A stretch of DNA of 64,000 bases from Microcoleus sp. FACHB-1515 (GCF_014696105.1 NZ_JACJPO010000036.1:1-64000), one strand, 5' to 3'. Numbered from the stretch's first letter, positions 18,886-27,514 are shown. Notes: a model not told the origin generated them from the sequence alone. Numbers and translations: made by a program.

Positions 18886-19028
18886 TAGGGCGTGTTTTAA
18901 CAGATTCCAGAAGGAGTGGAGAGTGCGATCCCCCTAAATCCGCCTTGAAAAGGGGGACTTTGAGGAGTGGTTCGGCTCCCTCCTTTTGTATGGCGATTGG
19001 GGAGGATCAGGCGTCAAAACACGCTCTA
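18886..19028. repeat. 143-bp MITE-like element with terminal inverted repeats
   Basis: The ends are 13-bp imperfect inverted repeats: TAGGGCGTGTTTT at 18886-18898 and AAAACACGCTCTA at 19016-19028, differing at one position. Inside is the motif GATCCCCCTAAATCCGCC followed by GGGGGACTTTGA, which I know as a highly repeated sequence in many cyanobacterial genomes. It encodes no protein. It sits between an unrecognised operon and argG and contributes most of the argG upstream region. Confidence 0.7.
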
Positions 19029-19132
19029 ACGTCAACTTGTCCCAAAATTCTGTGCAGCCGTAAACAGGAATTGCAGAAAATTCGTTGCATAATTGAAAGC
19101 TTGCTAAGCAGGGCTTCAAGGACGAGGGCGAC

Positions 19133-20371
19133 ATGAACGCAAAAGATTTGCAGGGAAAAACGATCGCATTTGCCGGATCAGGCGGACTCGATAGCTGCAC
19201 GATTACGCGCTGGCTGACCGATCAGGGAGTACGGGTGATTTGCTTCACGGCAGATTTGGGACAGCCCGACGAAGACGATCCGGCTGCGATCGAAGCGCGA
19301 ATGCTGAAGGCGGGCGCAGCCGAATTTGTGCTGCTTCCGGTGCGTGATGCGATCGCCCAGGCGGGTCTGCAAGTGATTCAGGCGCAGGCGTGCTACGAAG
19401 GTCGCTACTGGAATACAACGGGGATCGCTCGCTGTGTCTTGACCAAGGCAATGATTTTGGAGATGCAAAAGCGCGGCCTGACGATTTTCAGTCACGGCGC
19501 AACCGGACGCGGCAACGACCAAGTGCGGTTTCAACTGATCACGAACATGCTGGCGCCGGAATTTGAGGTGTACGCGCCTTGGCGCGATCAACTGTTTCTC
19601 GATCGCTTCCCTGGACGCAGCGAAATGATCGATTTCTGTCAGGAAAACGGCCTTTCGGTTTCCGCCACAAAAGACAAGCCCTATTCCACTGACGCCAACC
19701 TGCTCGGCCTGACGCACGAATCTGGCCTGCTCGAAGCGCTGACTACGCCCGCGCAGTTTGTCAAGCCGATCATGGGCTGCTATCCACAGGATGCACCGGA
19801 CGAACCAGAGCAAATCACGATTCGCTTTGAAAACGGATCTCCGGTTGCGATCAACGGCGAGTCGATCGATCTGGTTGGTGCGTTTCTGCGAACCAATGCG
19901 ATCGGCGGCAAGCACGGCGTCGGCATTGGCACGCATCTGGTGGAAAATCGCTTTGTCGGGATTAAGTCGCGGGGCGTTTATGAAAGTCCGGGCGTGGAAA
20001 TTCTCGGCACGGCTTACGCTTATTTGCTGCAACTGATTCTCGATCGCCGCGCCCGCGAGTTTTACGAGCAATTGTCGCTCCTTGTCGCCAAGCAAATCTA
20101 CCAGGGCTACTGGTTTGATTTGGCAACGCAAATGATGCTGGCCGCGATCGATCGCACAGCAACCCTCGCCACTGGAACGATCACGCTCTCGCTTTACAAA
20201 GGCAACTTGTTCTTTGTCGGCGCAGACGATACGCCACACTCGCTTTATTCCGAGGAAAATGCCTCAATGGAAGGTGTGGGCGACTACGACCATGCGGATT
20301 CAGAAGGTTTGCTGCGCGTGTTTGGCGTCAGCGCTCGCGTCTTGTTCACCAGTGGACAGGTGACGCTTTAG
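19133..20371 (+). CDS. argG: argininosuccinate synthase (divergent subfamily)
   Basis: Joins citrulline and aspartate with ATP to give argininosuccinate in arginine synthesis. The protein has 412 residues. The PP-loop reads SGGLDS instead of the usual SGGLDTS, preceded by AFAG. Other conserved pieces are FTADLGQPDEDD, YWNTTGIARCV, SHGATGRGNDQVRF, YSTDANLLGLTHE and KSRGVYESPG. This mixture is nearer to the E. coli-type enzyme in some parts and to the common bacterial type in others, so it belongs to a divergent branch; many cyanobacteria carry a more standard enzyme. Start ATG 19133. It stands alone, just downstream of a MITE-like repeat. Confidence 0.9.
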   Translation: MNAKDLQGKTIAFAGSGGLDSCTITRWLTDQGVRVICFTADLGQPDEDDPAAIEARMLKAGAAEFVLLPVRDAIAQAGLQVIQAQACYEGRYWNTTGIARCVLTKAMILEMQKRGLTIFSHGATGRGNDQVRFQLITNMLAPEFEVYAPWRDQLFLDRFPGRSEMIDFCQENGLSVSATKDKPYSTDANLLGLTHESGLLEALTTPAQFVKPIMGCYPQDAPDEPEQITIRFENGSPVAINGESIDLVGAFLRTNAIGGKHGVGIGTHLVENRFVGIKSRGVYESPGVEILGTAYAYLLQLILDRRAREFYEQLSLLVAKQIYQGYWFDLATQMMLAAIDRTATLATGTITLSLYKGNLFFVGADDTPHSLYSEENASMEGVGDYDHADSEGLLRVFGVSARVLFTSGQVTL

Positions 20372-20395
20372 GTTGCTTGGTGTTGATGGTTCTCC

Positions 20396-20423
20396 GTAGG
20401 GGCGGTTTGCCAACTGTCCCTAC
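20396..20423. repeat. short palindromic repeat downstream of argG
   Basis: GTAGGGGC (20396-20403) pairs with GTCCCTAC (20416-20423) around a 12-base loop. The GTAGGGGC...TCCCTAC type recurs in many cyanobacterial intergenic regions. It may also end transcription of argG, although no T-run follows. Confidence 0.5.
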
Positions 20424-20480
20424 AGGTTGAGCAGTGAACCGATCGCCCAATTCAATTGAAACCCATTTCTATACACAGGC

Positions 20481-22379
20481 TCAGTCTGCCCGCAGGCAAA
20501 AGCTAATCAGCGTTTGACCTTGAAACTTGAGCAGTTGACGATCGAATTCATATTGATCTTGCAGCTTCTCAAACGCCGCTTCGCTAACTAAAATTTGATT
20601 CGGTTTGGCGTTCACTTCCAGCGATTTTGCCGTCTGCACCGTTTCGCCCCACAGGTCATCGCTGCTCTGCTGGCCGCGAATCACTCCGGCAATTACTGCT
20701 CCTGTCGCAATGCCGACGCGAAGCTGAAAGTCCGCTTCGGCGGCACACTGCCGCATGGCGATCGCCAAATCTGCGATCGACTGGAGATGATCTTCTCTGG
20801 GTGTGGGCACTCCACCCACGACAAGATAAGCATCGCCCATTGTCTTGACGGTTTTCAAACGCCGCGCTGCGACGAGGCGATCGAACGTTGAGAAAATCTG
20901 ATTGAGGCGTTCGATCGCCTCAGTTGCCGAGGTTTGGGCGGCGAAGCTGGAAAAGTTGACGATATCCGCCTGCAACACCGTTGCCTGCTCGAATTCGCTG
21001 GCGAGGGCTTCGCCTCTGGGCGGCTGAGTTTGCAGTGAGGAGAATGCCTGCTGATGCGAACCGCAGCGAAAGCTGGCGATCGCTCGCGGCAGCAGTTTTA
21101 GCAGCAGTTGCTCTGCCGCTTGACGCTCTTGCCTCAGCGTCGCTTCAGCGCGATCGCGAGCTTCTTCTGCCTGCTTGCGCTCCGCTTCGAGGTGCTTTGC
21201 AGCGGTGATGTCTTTGACGATGCCCTCGTAGTGTTGCAAGATGCCGTTTTCGTCGCGCACTGCCCGCACGACTTCGCTGATCCAGATGATGCTGTTGTCT
21301 TTGCGATAAACCTGCGAGTGAAAGTCTGTAATGAAGTCTTGCTGCCGAAAGGCATTGATAAACTGCGATCGCCGCTCTGGTTCAACATAGAGCTGCCGCT
21401 CAACGTCGTTTAACTGGGAGATCAGTTCATCGGGCGATTCGTAGCCATACATTTGCGCCAAAGCGGGATTGGCGCAGAGATAGCGACCCTGTGGCGAAGT
21501 TTGAAAAATGCCAACGACCGCATTTTCAATCATGCTGCGATAGCGAGACTCGGCTTGTTCTCTGGCTTTCTGGGCGCGATCGCGGTCTTGCATTTCTCGC
21601 TGGAGCCGCAGATTTTGCACTTCGAGCCGTTGGCGCAATCGCCCAATGCTGAGTTGATGCTCGACGCGGGCACAAACTTCTTCAATCTGAAACGGCTTGG
21701 TGATGAAATCAACCGCACCAACTTTGAACGCCTTCACCTTGTCAAACACATCATCGATCGCGCTGATAAAAATGACGGGAATTTCCTGCGTCAGCGCATC
21801 GGCCTTAAGCTGACTGCACACTTCATAGCCGTCCAGTCCGGGCATTCGCACATCCAGCAAAATCAAATCGGGCATGATGCTTCGGACGCTGGAAAGCGCC
21901 ATTGCGCCGCTAATCGCGCTCCGCACGTCATAGCCTTGCTTTGCCAGTGCCGACGAAATCAAGCGCAAATTTTCAGGCGTGTCATCCACAACAAAAATTT
22001 TGCCTTGGTGCTTGGGCTGCTGCTGCTTGAACCCCAACAGCCAAAAAATTTCCTGCTCGACGCTGGCGATCGCCTGCTGGTTCAGCGTACCTTGAGCGCT
22101 GAGCGTTTGATGCGACAGGGCAAGCCGCTCCAAGTCTAAAATTGCAGACTTCACTTCTGTTTCTTCACAGTACAAACTGCGAAGGACGACGTTCAAATCG
22201 CTGAGATGATCGGCCTTCAGCCCTGCTCCCACTGCAACGACAAACTGCAAGCGATCGAAGTTTTGCCGCAGCAGTTTGCGAATGTAGTAGGCAATCCCAG
22301 GCGATAGCTGCAACGTCGTTCCCATCTGGGAAGCATCAGGAAGTCGATTGCGATCGGCGGTAGATTCTGATTGAAACAT
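20481..22379 (-). CDS. response regulator with PAS and class III nucleotide cyclase domains
   Basis: Order: an unrecognised N-terminal helical part (1-125), a receiver at about 130-250 (Asp in LILLDVRMP, Lys in FITKPF), a coiled coil, a PAS/PAC domain at about 280-405, a second coiled coil and a class III cyclase domain at about 455-630. The cyclase keeps the two metal Asp residues (LQADIVNFSSF and MGDAYLVVGG) and the Lys/Asp pair typical of adenylate rather than guanylate specificity (LKTVKTMG; DDLWG). However, the transition-state Asn and Arg normally found as WGxTVNxASRM read WGETVQTAKSL, so both appear replaced. Activity is therefore doubtful. ATG 22379 (MFQSES) is preferred to 22412. It is probably controlled by a separate kinase. 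Confidence 0.88.
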   Translation of the reverse strand: MFQSESTADRNRLPDASQMGTTLQLSPGIAYYIRKLLRQNFDRLQFVVAVGAGLKADHLSDLNVVLRSLYCEETEVKSAILDLERLALSHQTLSAQGTLNQQAIASVEQEIFWLLGFKQQQPKHQGKIFVVDDTPENLRLISSALAKQGYDVRSAISGAMALSSVRSIMPDLILLDVRMPGLDGYEVCSQLKADALTQEIPVIFISAIDDVFDKVKAFKVGAVDFITKPFQIEEVCARVEHQLSIGRLRQRLEVQNLRLQREMQDRDRAQKAREQAESRYRSMIENAVVGIFQTSPQGRYLCANPALAQMYGYESPDELISQLNDVERQLYVEPERRSQFINAFRQQDFITDFHSQVYRKDNSIIWISEVVRAVRDENGILQHYEGIVKDITAAKHLEAERKQAEEARDRAEATLRQERQAAEQLLLKLLPRAIASFRCGSHQQAFSSLQTQPPRGEALASEFEQATVLQADIVNFSSFAAQTSATEAIERLNQIFSTFDRLVAARRLKTVKTMGDAYLVVGGVPTPREDHLQSIADLAIAMRQCAAEADFQLRVGIATGAVIAGVIRGQQSSDDLWGETVQTAKSLEVNAKPNQILVSEAAFEKLQDQYEFDRQLLKFQGQTLISFCLRAD

Positions 22380-22497
22380 GACGCGCTGAAGAAGCGGGAT
22401 GGCGATCGGCAAAAGCTGTTTCTAAAGTGCCCCAGCCCCGTCACTCGATCCGCACCTTCAACAGAAGTTCAAACAATCGCATGAATACGGAGCAACC

Positions 22498-23217
22498 CTA
22501 TTCCTTGAAAACGGGCTGATAGCTGCTTGTGATCCGTCCGACGCTGTGAAACTGCTGATAGTAAGCCTGGGCGATTCCGTCTCCATCTGCGGCCAGTCGA
22601 TCGATCGCGATGCCATTACGTCCGTGATCTTTGCCGGAACTGTGAATGTAGCGCAAATCGCCTAGGTAAAGTCCGACATGCGTAATCCGATCGCCGCCAA
22701 AAAAGATCAGATCGCCAGGATTTGCTTCAGTGAGATCGATCGCCTGCGCGAAATCCGCTTGCTGATAGGCATCTCTGGGAATCCAAATTCCGGCTGAGCA
22801 AAATGCCGCCTGCATCAAGCCGGAACAGTCGTAGTTTGACCCGATCGTGCCGCCCCACAGGTAATGATTTGGCTGGCGCATTGCCGCCTGAGTGTAGGCG
22901 ATTACCTGCGGTAGACGGTTAGTAATTTCCGGCAGGCTGAGGCTGATCGATCGATATGGCTCAGCCGCAGGTTCAAGCAGATCAAGATCTTCGATCGCCA
23001 TCCAGCCTGGATAGTCGTCTTCACACAGGCACACTTCGATCGCAGCGGAGTCGAGCGGCAATGATACAGACGGCAATGATACAATCCGCAGTTGGCGACC
23101 CGCGATCGCTTGAGTCGCTAAATCTTTGAGTTCCGGTGAATCGTACAGGTTCAGATTGCCCTGACACTGATACTGGGCTGATTCAGTTGCCGCCTCAAGC
23201 TCTGCCCGCGTCACCAT
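22498..23217 (-). CDS. NlpC/P60 cell-wall endopeptidase with SH3-like N-terminus
   Basis: A 239-residue peptidoglycan hydrolase of the gamma-D-glutamyl-diamino acid endopeptidase type known from Anabaena/Nostoc. The N-terminal half (about 15-85) is an SH3b-like domain. The catalytic domain has Cys in SNYDCSGLMQ, the first His in RITHVGLYLG and the third polar residue His in RYIHSSG. There is no signal peptide, consistent with a role in recycling imported muropeptides. It is divergent from a beta-lactamase-like gene with 63 bp between starts. Confidence 0.93.
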   Translation of the reverse strand: MVTRAELEAATESAQYQCQGNLNLYDSPELKDLATQAIAGRQLRIVSLPSVSLPLDSAAIEVCLCEDDYPGWMAIEDLDLLEPAAEPYRSISLSLPEITNRLPQVIAYTQAAMRQPNHYLWGGTIGSNYDCSGLMQAAFCSAGIWIPRDAYQQADFAQAIDLTEANPGDLIFFGGDRITHVGLYLGDLRYIHSSGKDHGRNGIAIDRLAADGDGIAQAYYQQFHSVGRITSSYQPVFKE

Positions 23218-23280
23218 TCAACCCTGTTTGAACTCGCCTCTCCTATCGAATCACAAATCCTGAATCACCAAGGAGCGATC

Positions 23281-24216
23281 GTGTCTTTCTTTCAGCGCAA
23301 CGATGAACTGGCTCAGCTTGGCGATCGCCTCCTAGAACAAACCTGGCAGCGATTTTCCACGCTGGCGCAAAACCAAATCGCCCTCACCTGGATTGTCTAC
23401 GACGAACCGATCGTCAACACGGGCGGAGCGCTTGCACCCGAAAGTTTTTGGCAGCGATCGCCTCGCGGATTTTCCTATCGCGGTGTGGAGCGCATCTATC
23501 CGGCCAGCATCGTCAAGCTGTTCTACCTCGTCGCGGTGCAGGAATGGCTGGCGCAAAACATGATCGGTCAATCGGCAGAACTCGATCGCGCCGTCCGAGA
23601 TATGATCGTCGATTCCAGCAACGATGCAACGAGTTTAGTCGTAGACGTGTTGACGGGAACGACCAGCGGTCCCGAACTGCCCGCCGCTCCGTTTGTCACC
23701 TGGCAGCAGCAGCGCAACATTGTCAACCGCTATTTTCAGTCGATCGGCTGGCCGGAACTCGCCACGATTAACGTCAACCAAAAAACCTGGTGCGATGGCG
23801 CATACGGACGCGAACGCGCTTTTTTGGGCGAACTGTACGACAATCGCAACGCGCTCACAACCGAGGCAACGGCGCGACTGCTGCACAGCATTGTCGGCGG
23901 CGTGGCAGTTTCGGCCAGTCGATCGCAAGCCATGATGTCCCTAATGCAGCGCAGCCTCGATCCGGCTGATCTCGCTGCCAATCCAGAAAATCAAGTGACG
24001 GGATTTTTGGGTGCAGGCTTACCGCGATCGGCTCGCTTGTGGTCAAAAGCCGGAGAAACCAGCACAGTCCGCCACGATGCTGCCTACGTGGAACTGCCGC
24101 ACCTGAAGCCGTTTCTGCTCGTGGTTTTTACCGAGGGCAAAGCGCAAAGTCGCAATCTGGAAACTTTGCCGTTCATCGCCCAGCAGGTTTGTGAGGCAAT
24201 GGGGGCGATCGCGTAA
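23281..24216 (+). CDS. class A beta-lactamase-like serine hydrolase
   Basis: A 311-residue member of the penicillin-binding/beta-lactamase superfamily. The three signature motifs are present: SxxK in YPASIVKLF, SxN-like in VDSSNDAT and KxG in WSKAGETST. No Sec signal is visible, unlike a secreted beta-lactamase, and the spacing is loose, so peptidase or esterase activity is as likely as drug resistance. It starts at GTG 23281 with AAGGAG seven bases upstream. It is divergent from the NlpC/P60 gene, so both may share a control region and a role in wall turnover. Confidence 0.88.
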   Translation: MSFFQRNDELAQLGDRLLEQTWQRFSTLAQNQIALTWIVYDEPIVNTGGALAPESFWQRSPRGFSYRGVERIYPASIVKLFYLVAVQEWLAQNMIGQSAELDRAVRDMIVDSSNDATSLVVDVLTGTTSGPELPAAPFVTWQQQRNIVNRYFQSIGWPELATINVNQKTWCDGAYGRERAFLGELYDNRNALTTEATARLLHSIVGGVAVSASRSQAMMSLMQRSLDPADLAANPENQVTGFLGAGLPRSARLWSKAGETSTVRHDAAYVELPHLKPFLLVVFTEGKAQSRNLETLPFIAQQVCEAMGAIA

Positions 24217-24226
24217 TTTGGCGAAG

Positions 24227-24246
24227 AGACGCGAGATCTCGCATCT
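24227..24246. repeat. 20-bp palindrome after the beta-lactamase-like gene
   Basis: AGACGCGAGA followed directly by TCTCGCATCT, one mismatch. This agrees with the AGAGACGCG...CGCGTCTCT repeats scattered in cyanobacterial genomes and lies between two converging genes. Confidence 0.5.
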
Positions 24247-24272
24247 GTACGGGGGTTAGGAAAATGCCCTCT

Positions 24273-25364
24273 TCAAGCCGTTTGTTGAGCGGGGGCGGCG
24301 ATCGCTTCGCACACCGCCGCCGCCGTCACGGGAGCCAGCAAAACCCCATTTCGATAATGTCCGGTCGCCAGCAAAACGTTGTCATATCCCGACAGCAGGC
24401 CAATCACGGGAGCAGGCTGATTGTGCGGACGGGGACGCAAGCCCGACCAAGTTTGCAGAATTTTTGCTTCAGTCAAAGCAGGGCAAAAGGCGATCGCGTC
24501 CTCAAAGACTCGCTCCAGGCGATCGGGACTCGCTTCGGCCACCACTCCCGCCTCGTCCGGCAGTTCCACCGTTGCGCCAATCCAGTATTGATGCTGACCC
24601 AGCGGCACAAGATGCACATCGTCTCCCGTAATCACAGGTTGAAACGCGGCATCCCCGATCGCGTCTGGTAGCTGCACTTTGAGCGCTTGACCGAGGACAG
24701 GGCGAATGTCGAGCGGCGCATCGAGCGATCGCGTCAACTCGGTTGAACCCAATCCTGCCGCTACAACCACCCAATTCACAGACAAATTTCCAGAAGCGGT
24801 GACGATCTGCTGAGCGTGATTTTCAGCCGATCGAATGCTCAAAACAGGGCGATCGAACTCGAAGCGAACGCCGCGCTGTTTGGCCGCTTCCACCAGTGCC
24901 AAGGTCAAAGCCGTCGGATCAATTTGGCGATCGCACGGCGAGTAGATCGCGGCAACCAGATCGGGATGCTGAATTTGCGGACAGCGCGATCGCAGCTTTG
25001 GCACGTCCCAAAGCTCGATCGGCCAGCCTTGCGTTTGCCGAATCTCGATCAGGTTTTGCCAGCGCAAAAGTTCCGACTCGTCAAAGCACAGCATCACAAT
25101 TCCCTGACGATTGTAGGGAACGCAATGGCCTAATTCCGCAACCAGCGTTTCGTAGCGCTGCATACTTGCCTGCCGCAGTTGCCACGATCGCCCCTTCACC
25201 TTCTGACTGATTGCGCCCATCAACACGCCCAAGGCTGCACCCGTCGAAGCTTGGGCGGGCAGTTGGCGATCGAGTACCGTGACACTTAAACCCGGAATCA
25301 AGCTGAGTTCATAGGCGATCATCGCGCCCACCACGCCGCAGCCAATTACAGCAACTTTCGTCAT
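24273..25364 (-). CDS. FAD-dependent D-amino acid/glycine oxidase (ThiO-like)
   Basis: A 363-residue flavoprotein of the DAO superfamily. The N-terminal Rossmann site is GCGVVGAMIAYELS with the acidic end VTVLDR. Further family motifs are GQALKVQL, the substrate region YWIGATVE, TWSGLRPRPHNQPAPVIG and the C-terminal flavin contact GHYRNGVLLAP. The last two match ThiO, which makes the glycine imine for thiazole synthesis; in many cyanobacteria ThiO is fused to ThiG, but here no ThiG part exists. ATG 25364 (MTKVAVIG) was chosen. The upstream neighbour is psbQ, 47 bp away on the same strand. Confidence 0.88.
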   Translation of the reverse strand: MTKVAVIGCGVVGAMIAYELSLIPGLSVTVLDRQLPAQASTGAALGVLMGAISQKVKGRSWQLRQASMQRYETLVAELGHCVPYNRQGIVMLCFDESELLRWQNLIEIRQTQGWPIELWDVPKLRSRCPQIQHPDLVAAIYSPCDRQIDPTALTLALVEAAKQRGVRFEFDRPVLSIRSAENHAQQIVTASGNLSVNWVVVAAGLGSTELTRSLDAPLDIRPVLGQALKVQLPDAIGDAAFQPVITGDDVHLVPLGQHQYWIGATVELPDEAGVVAEASPDRLERVFEDAIAFCPALTEAKILQTWSGLRPRPHNQPAPVIGLLSGYDNVLLATGHYRNGVLLAPVTAAAVCEAIAAPAQQTA

Positions 25365-25411
25365 ATCTGCAAAAAATAAAGGGCACAGTCGCGCTGCACC
25401 CCGATTCTGAA

Positions 25412-25909
25412 TCAATCGTTGCTGGCTTTGATTTCTGGCGGCAGCAGATTCAGGTAGATCTCGAAGTCTTCGATCGCCCCGTTGTAGTTCTGCAACGCTT
25501 TTCGGCTATCTTCCGCTTTGGCCGCTTCGTCGATTTTAATCAGATGGCCGAAGACATCTTTGGCGGCTTCTTGGGCTTGCGGCTGCACGTCAGGGGCGAG
25601 TGTCCGCGTCAGACGGAGCATCGTTTGCCGCAGTTCACCCAGAGGGCCATGAATGTAGGTCTGCACGTCGTTCCAGCGTTTGCGCTGCACATAGCCGGGA
25701 ATTTTCAGCATCCGCTCGCGCAGTTCTTCCACATCGCCCAAATAGCGCTTGATTTGCTCAAGCTGGGCGGGCGTGTAGGTCGAAACCGGACTGCTACTTT
25801 TGGCCGCGATCGCCACTCCACCCGAAGAAAACACCATCAAACCCACGAGTACCAGCGCTAGCAGGCTGCGTTTAACTCGATCGAGGAAGGCAGGAAACCC
25901 AGTCGTCAT
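25412..25909 (-). CDS. psbQ: photosystem II PsbQ-like lipoprotein/extrinsic protein (CyanoQ)
   Basis: A 165-residue protein with a basic N-terminus, a hydrophobic helix (LLALVLVGLMVFSSGGVAIA) and then a helical domain. The segments KIPGYVQRKRWNDVQTYIHG, LGELRQTMLRL and AIEDFEIYLNLLP match the four-helix CyanoQ family, which binds the lumenal side of photosystem II and stabilises the oxygen-evolving complex. Most CyanoQ proteins carry a lipobox Cys after the signal; I see none here, so this one may be secreted with its signal cut or held by it. Start ATG 25909. Confidence 0.88.
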   Translation of the reverse strand: MTTGFPAFLDRVKRSLLALVLVGLMVFSSGGVAIAAKSSSPVSTYTPAQLEQIKRYLGDVEELRERMLKIPGYVQRKRWNDVQTYIHGPLGELRQTMLRLTRTLAPDVQPQAQEAAKDVFGHLIKIDEAAKAEDSRKALQNYNGAIEDFEIYLNLLPPEIKASND

Positions 25910-25997
25910 GCGCTTACTGTAAAGATGAATTACTCCGTTCCGAAATATATCTCAAAAGGTCGTCAGAATTTGTGCTGCTAAAGGGGGAATTGACGCA

Positions 25998-26023
25998 TAG
26001 GGACATGGCACGCCGTGCCCCTA
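25998..26023. repeat. palindromic repeat between psbQ and hydrolase genes
   Basis: The core GGCACG-C-CGTGCC at 26007-26019 is flanked by TAGGGACAT and CCCTA. The same GTAGGGGCACGGCGTGCC-type repeat is common in cyanobacteria. It is located in the 3' region of the leftward alpha/beta hydrolase gene. Confidence 0.5.
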
Positions 26024-26038
26024 CCAGAAATTTCTACA

Positions 26039-26986
26039 TCATCTCGATCGCCGCAAAAAAGGCACGATCGCCTCGCTCACCTTTTCGTGCCAGTCTTCTT
26101 GCGGATAGTGGCCGACTTCTTCAAGCTGGACGAGTTTGCCGTCGGGTAAATTTTTGACGAACGATTCGGCAATGCTGAGCGACAGCCAGGGATCTTTGAT
26201 GCCCCAGGCGACGAGGACGGGCTGTTGCCAGTTGGCGAAGGCTTGCAGTTCGTTCATCGCCTGCGGGAGTTGCAGATTGCGGACGGTGACGAACAGCGAT
26301 CGCCCTGCATCCGAGCTTTTCAGGAACGGACAGCGATACACATCCAGATCGTCATCTTCAACGCGATAGCCGCCGCCGCCTTCGAGGGTGCGATCGACCA
26401 AGAGCGGATCTTGCGTCAGCATTTCGCCCGCCAAGGGAATGCCAAGCTGCTTCATTTTCCAGGGCAGTTTCGCGTCGGGTGTGATCGGCGCGTTGAGAAT
26501 GACGATGCGATCGATTTGGTCAGGATGGCGCAACGCATATTGCAGTCCAACCGAGCCGACGAAGCCCTGCACCACAAGGGAGAATCGATCGATTCCCAGT
26601 GCTTTGACAAATTCTTCCAGCGCGGCGATGAAGGCATCGGGCGTGTAGGCAAATTCGCGCTTGTCGGGTTTGGCGGAAAAACCGGATCCGAGCCAGTCGG
26701 GAGCGATCGCCCAAAATCCTTGAGCGGCCAAAGCGGGCAGCACTTCGCGATAGCTGTAGCTCTGGGCGGGCAGTCCGTGCAGCAGCAACACAGGCGGCTT
26801 ATCACTCGGATTGATCGGCTCAGCTTCGCGATAAAACCAAGTAAATTTCCCGACTTCAATAAATTTTTCTGCTGCCGCCACGATCGATCCCCATAATAGC
26901 GTTTCGATCGAGCTTACTGGGCAGACTGTGCATGAAGCAAGCATCGGAAATTTCGATCGGCTTGCTTCCGTCTGTTGCTCAGTCAT
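26039..26986 (-). CDS. alpha/beta-fold hydrolase-like protein with altered nucleophile elbow
   Basis: Resembles haloalkane-dehalogenase/epoxide-hydrolase-like proteins. The oxyanion-loop motif PPVLLLHGLPAQSYSYR, the DWLGSGFS turn, a late acid in WGIKDPWL and the final His in VGHYPQEDW are present. At the nucleophile elbow, where GxSxG or HDWG is expected, it reads VVQGFVGSVG, with Gly at the nucleophile place. Similar cyanobacterial and chloroplast proteins seem to share this Q-G-Y/F variant, so it is probably not a sequencing error. The first 45 residues are uncertain: ATG 26986 lies only 15 bp from the divergent ATG 27002, and ATG 26944 is an alternative start. Confidence 0.85.
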   Translation of the reverse strand: MTEQQTEASRSKFPMLASCTVCPVSSIETLLWGSIVAAAEKFIEVGKFTWFYREAEPINPSDKPPVLLLHGLPAQSYSYREVLPALAAQGFWAIAPDWLGSGFSAKPDKREFAYTPDAFIAALEEFVKALGIDRFSLVVQGFVGSVGLQYALRHPDQIDRIVILNAPITPDAKLPWKMKQLGIPLAGEMLTQDPLLVDRTLEGGGGYRVEDDDLDVYRCPFLKSSDAGRSLFVTVRNLQLPQAMNELQAFANWQQPVLVAWGIKDPWLSLSIAESFVKNLPDGKLVQLEEVGHYPQEDWHEKVSEAIVPFLRRSR

Positions 26987-27001
26987 TTACCTAAAAACGC
27001 C

Positions 27002-27514
27002 ATGCTGAAGCTTGAATACCGCCTCACTCAACAGGATTACCTTGAAGCAAATTTTGCAAATCTTAGAGCGAATCGAGTCTTGTATTTACTTCTTTGGTTT
27101 ATAAGTGGCCTCTTTCTGCTGTTTGGAATATTTCTTTTTGTGGTGGCGATTATAAACGGCGATTTCGCTCTGCCGTCTCTTCTTTATTGCTGTGTGTTTA
27201 TGATATTTACTAATCCAGAGCCACAGATTAATCTTTTTATGCGTTGGATGTATGGATTGATCTGGAAGCAAAACGCTCATATGCACAATCCGATCGCCGC
27301 CGAAGTAACCGAAGCTGGACTTTCACTAGACACACTGAATATCAGCAGCCAAGTAAATTGGCAATCGCTTATCAAATTTATGGAAACACCAAATTTATTT
27401 GTAATTTATCAGTCGCCCCAGTTGTTCTATCCTTTGCCGAAGCGATCGTTTGCCAATGCCGCGCAGATTGATGAATTTCGATCGCTCCTGCAAACGCACA
27501 TTCGAGCGCGCTAA
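27002..27514 (+). CDS. YcxB-like membrane protein
   Basis: A 170-residue protein: a short N-terminus (LEYRLTQQDYLEANFAN), two membrane helices at about 28-75 and a C-terminal soluble part with the typical ITEEGL-like run (AEVTEAGLSLDTLNISSQVNWQSLIKF is broken here to its ends). This pattern fits the YcxB family, whose function is unknown. ATG 27002 is preferred. Codon use is more AT-rich than that of its neighbours. It is divergent from the hydrolase gene with almost no space between starts. Confidence 0.75.
   Translation: MLKLEYRLTQQDYLEANFANLRANRVLYLLLWFISGLFLLFGIFLFVVAIINGDFALPSLLYCCVFMIFTNPEPQINLFMRWMYGLIWKQNAHMHNPIAAEVTEAGLSLDTLNISSQVNWQSLIKFMETPNLFVIYQSPQLFYPLPKRSFANAAQIDEFRSLLQTHIRAR

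Noticed and set aside
19178-20239. Long leftward open frame (353 codons) opposite argG
   Set aside because: argG on the other strand is certain. The frame's composition (many His, Arg, Gln) is typical of an antisense shadow.
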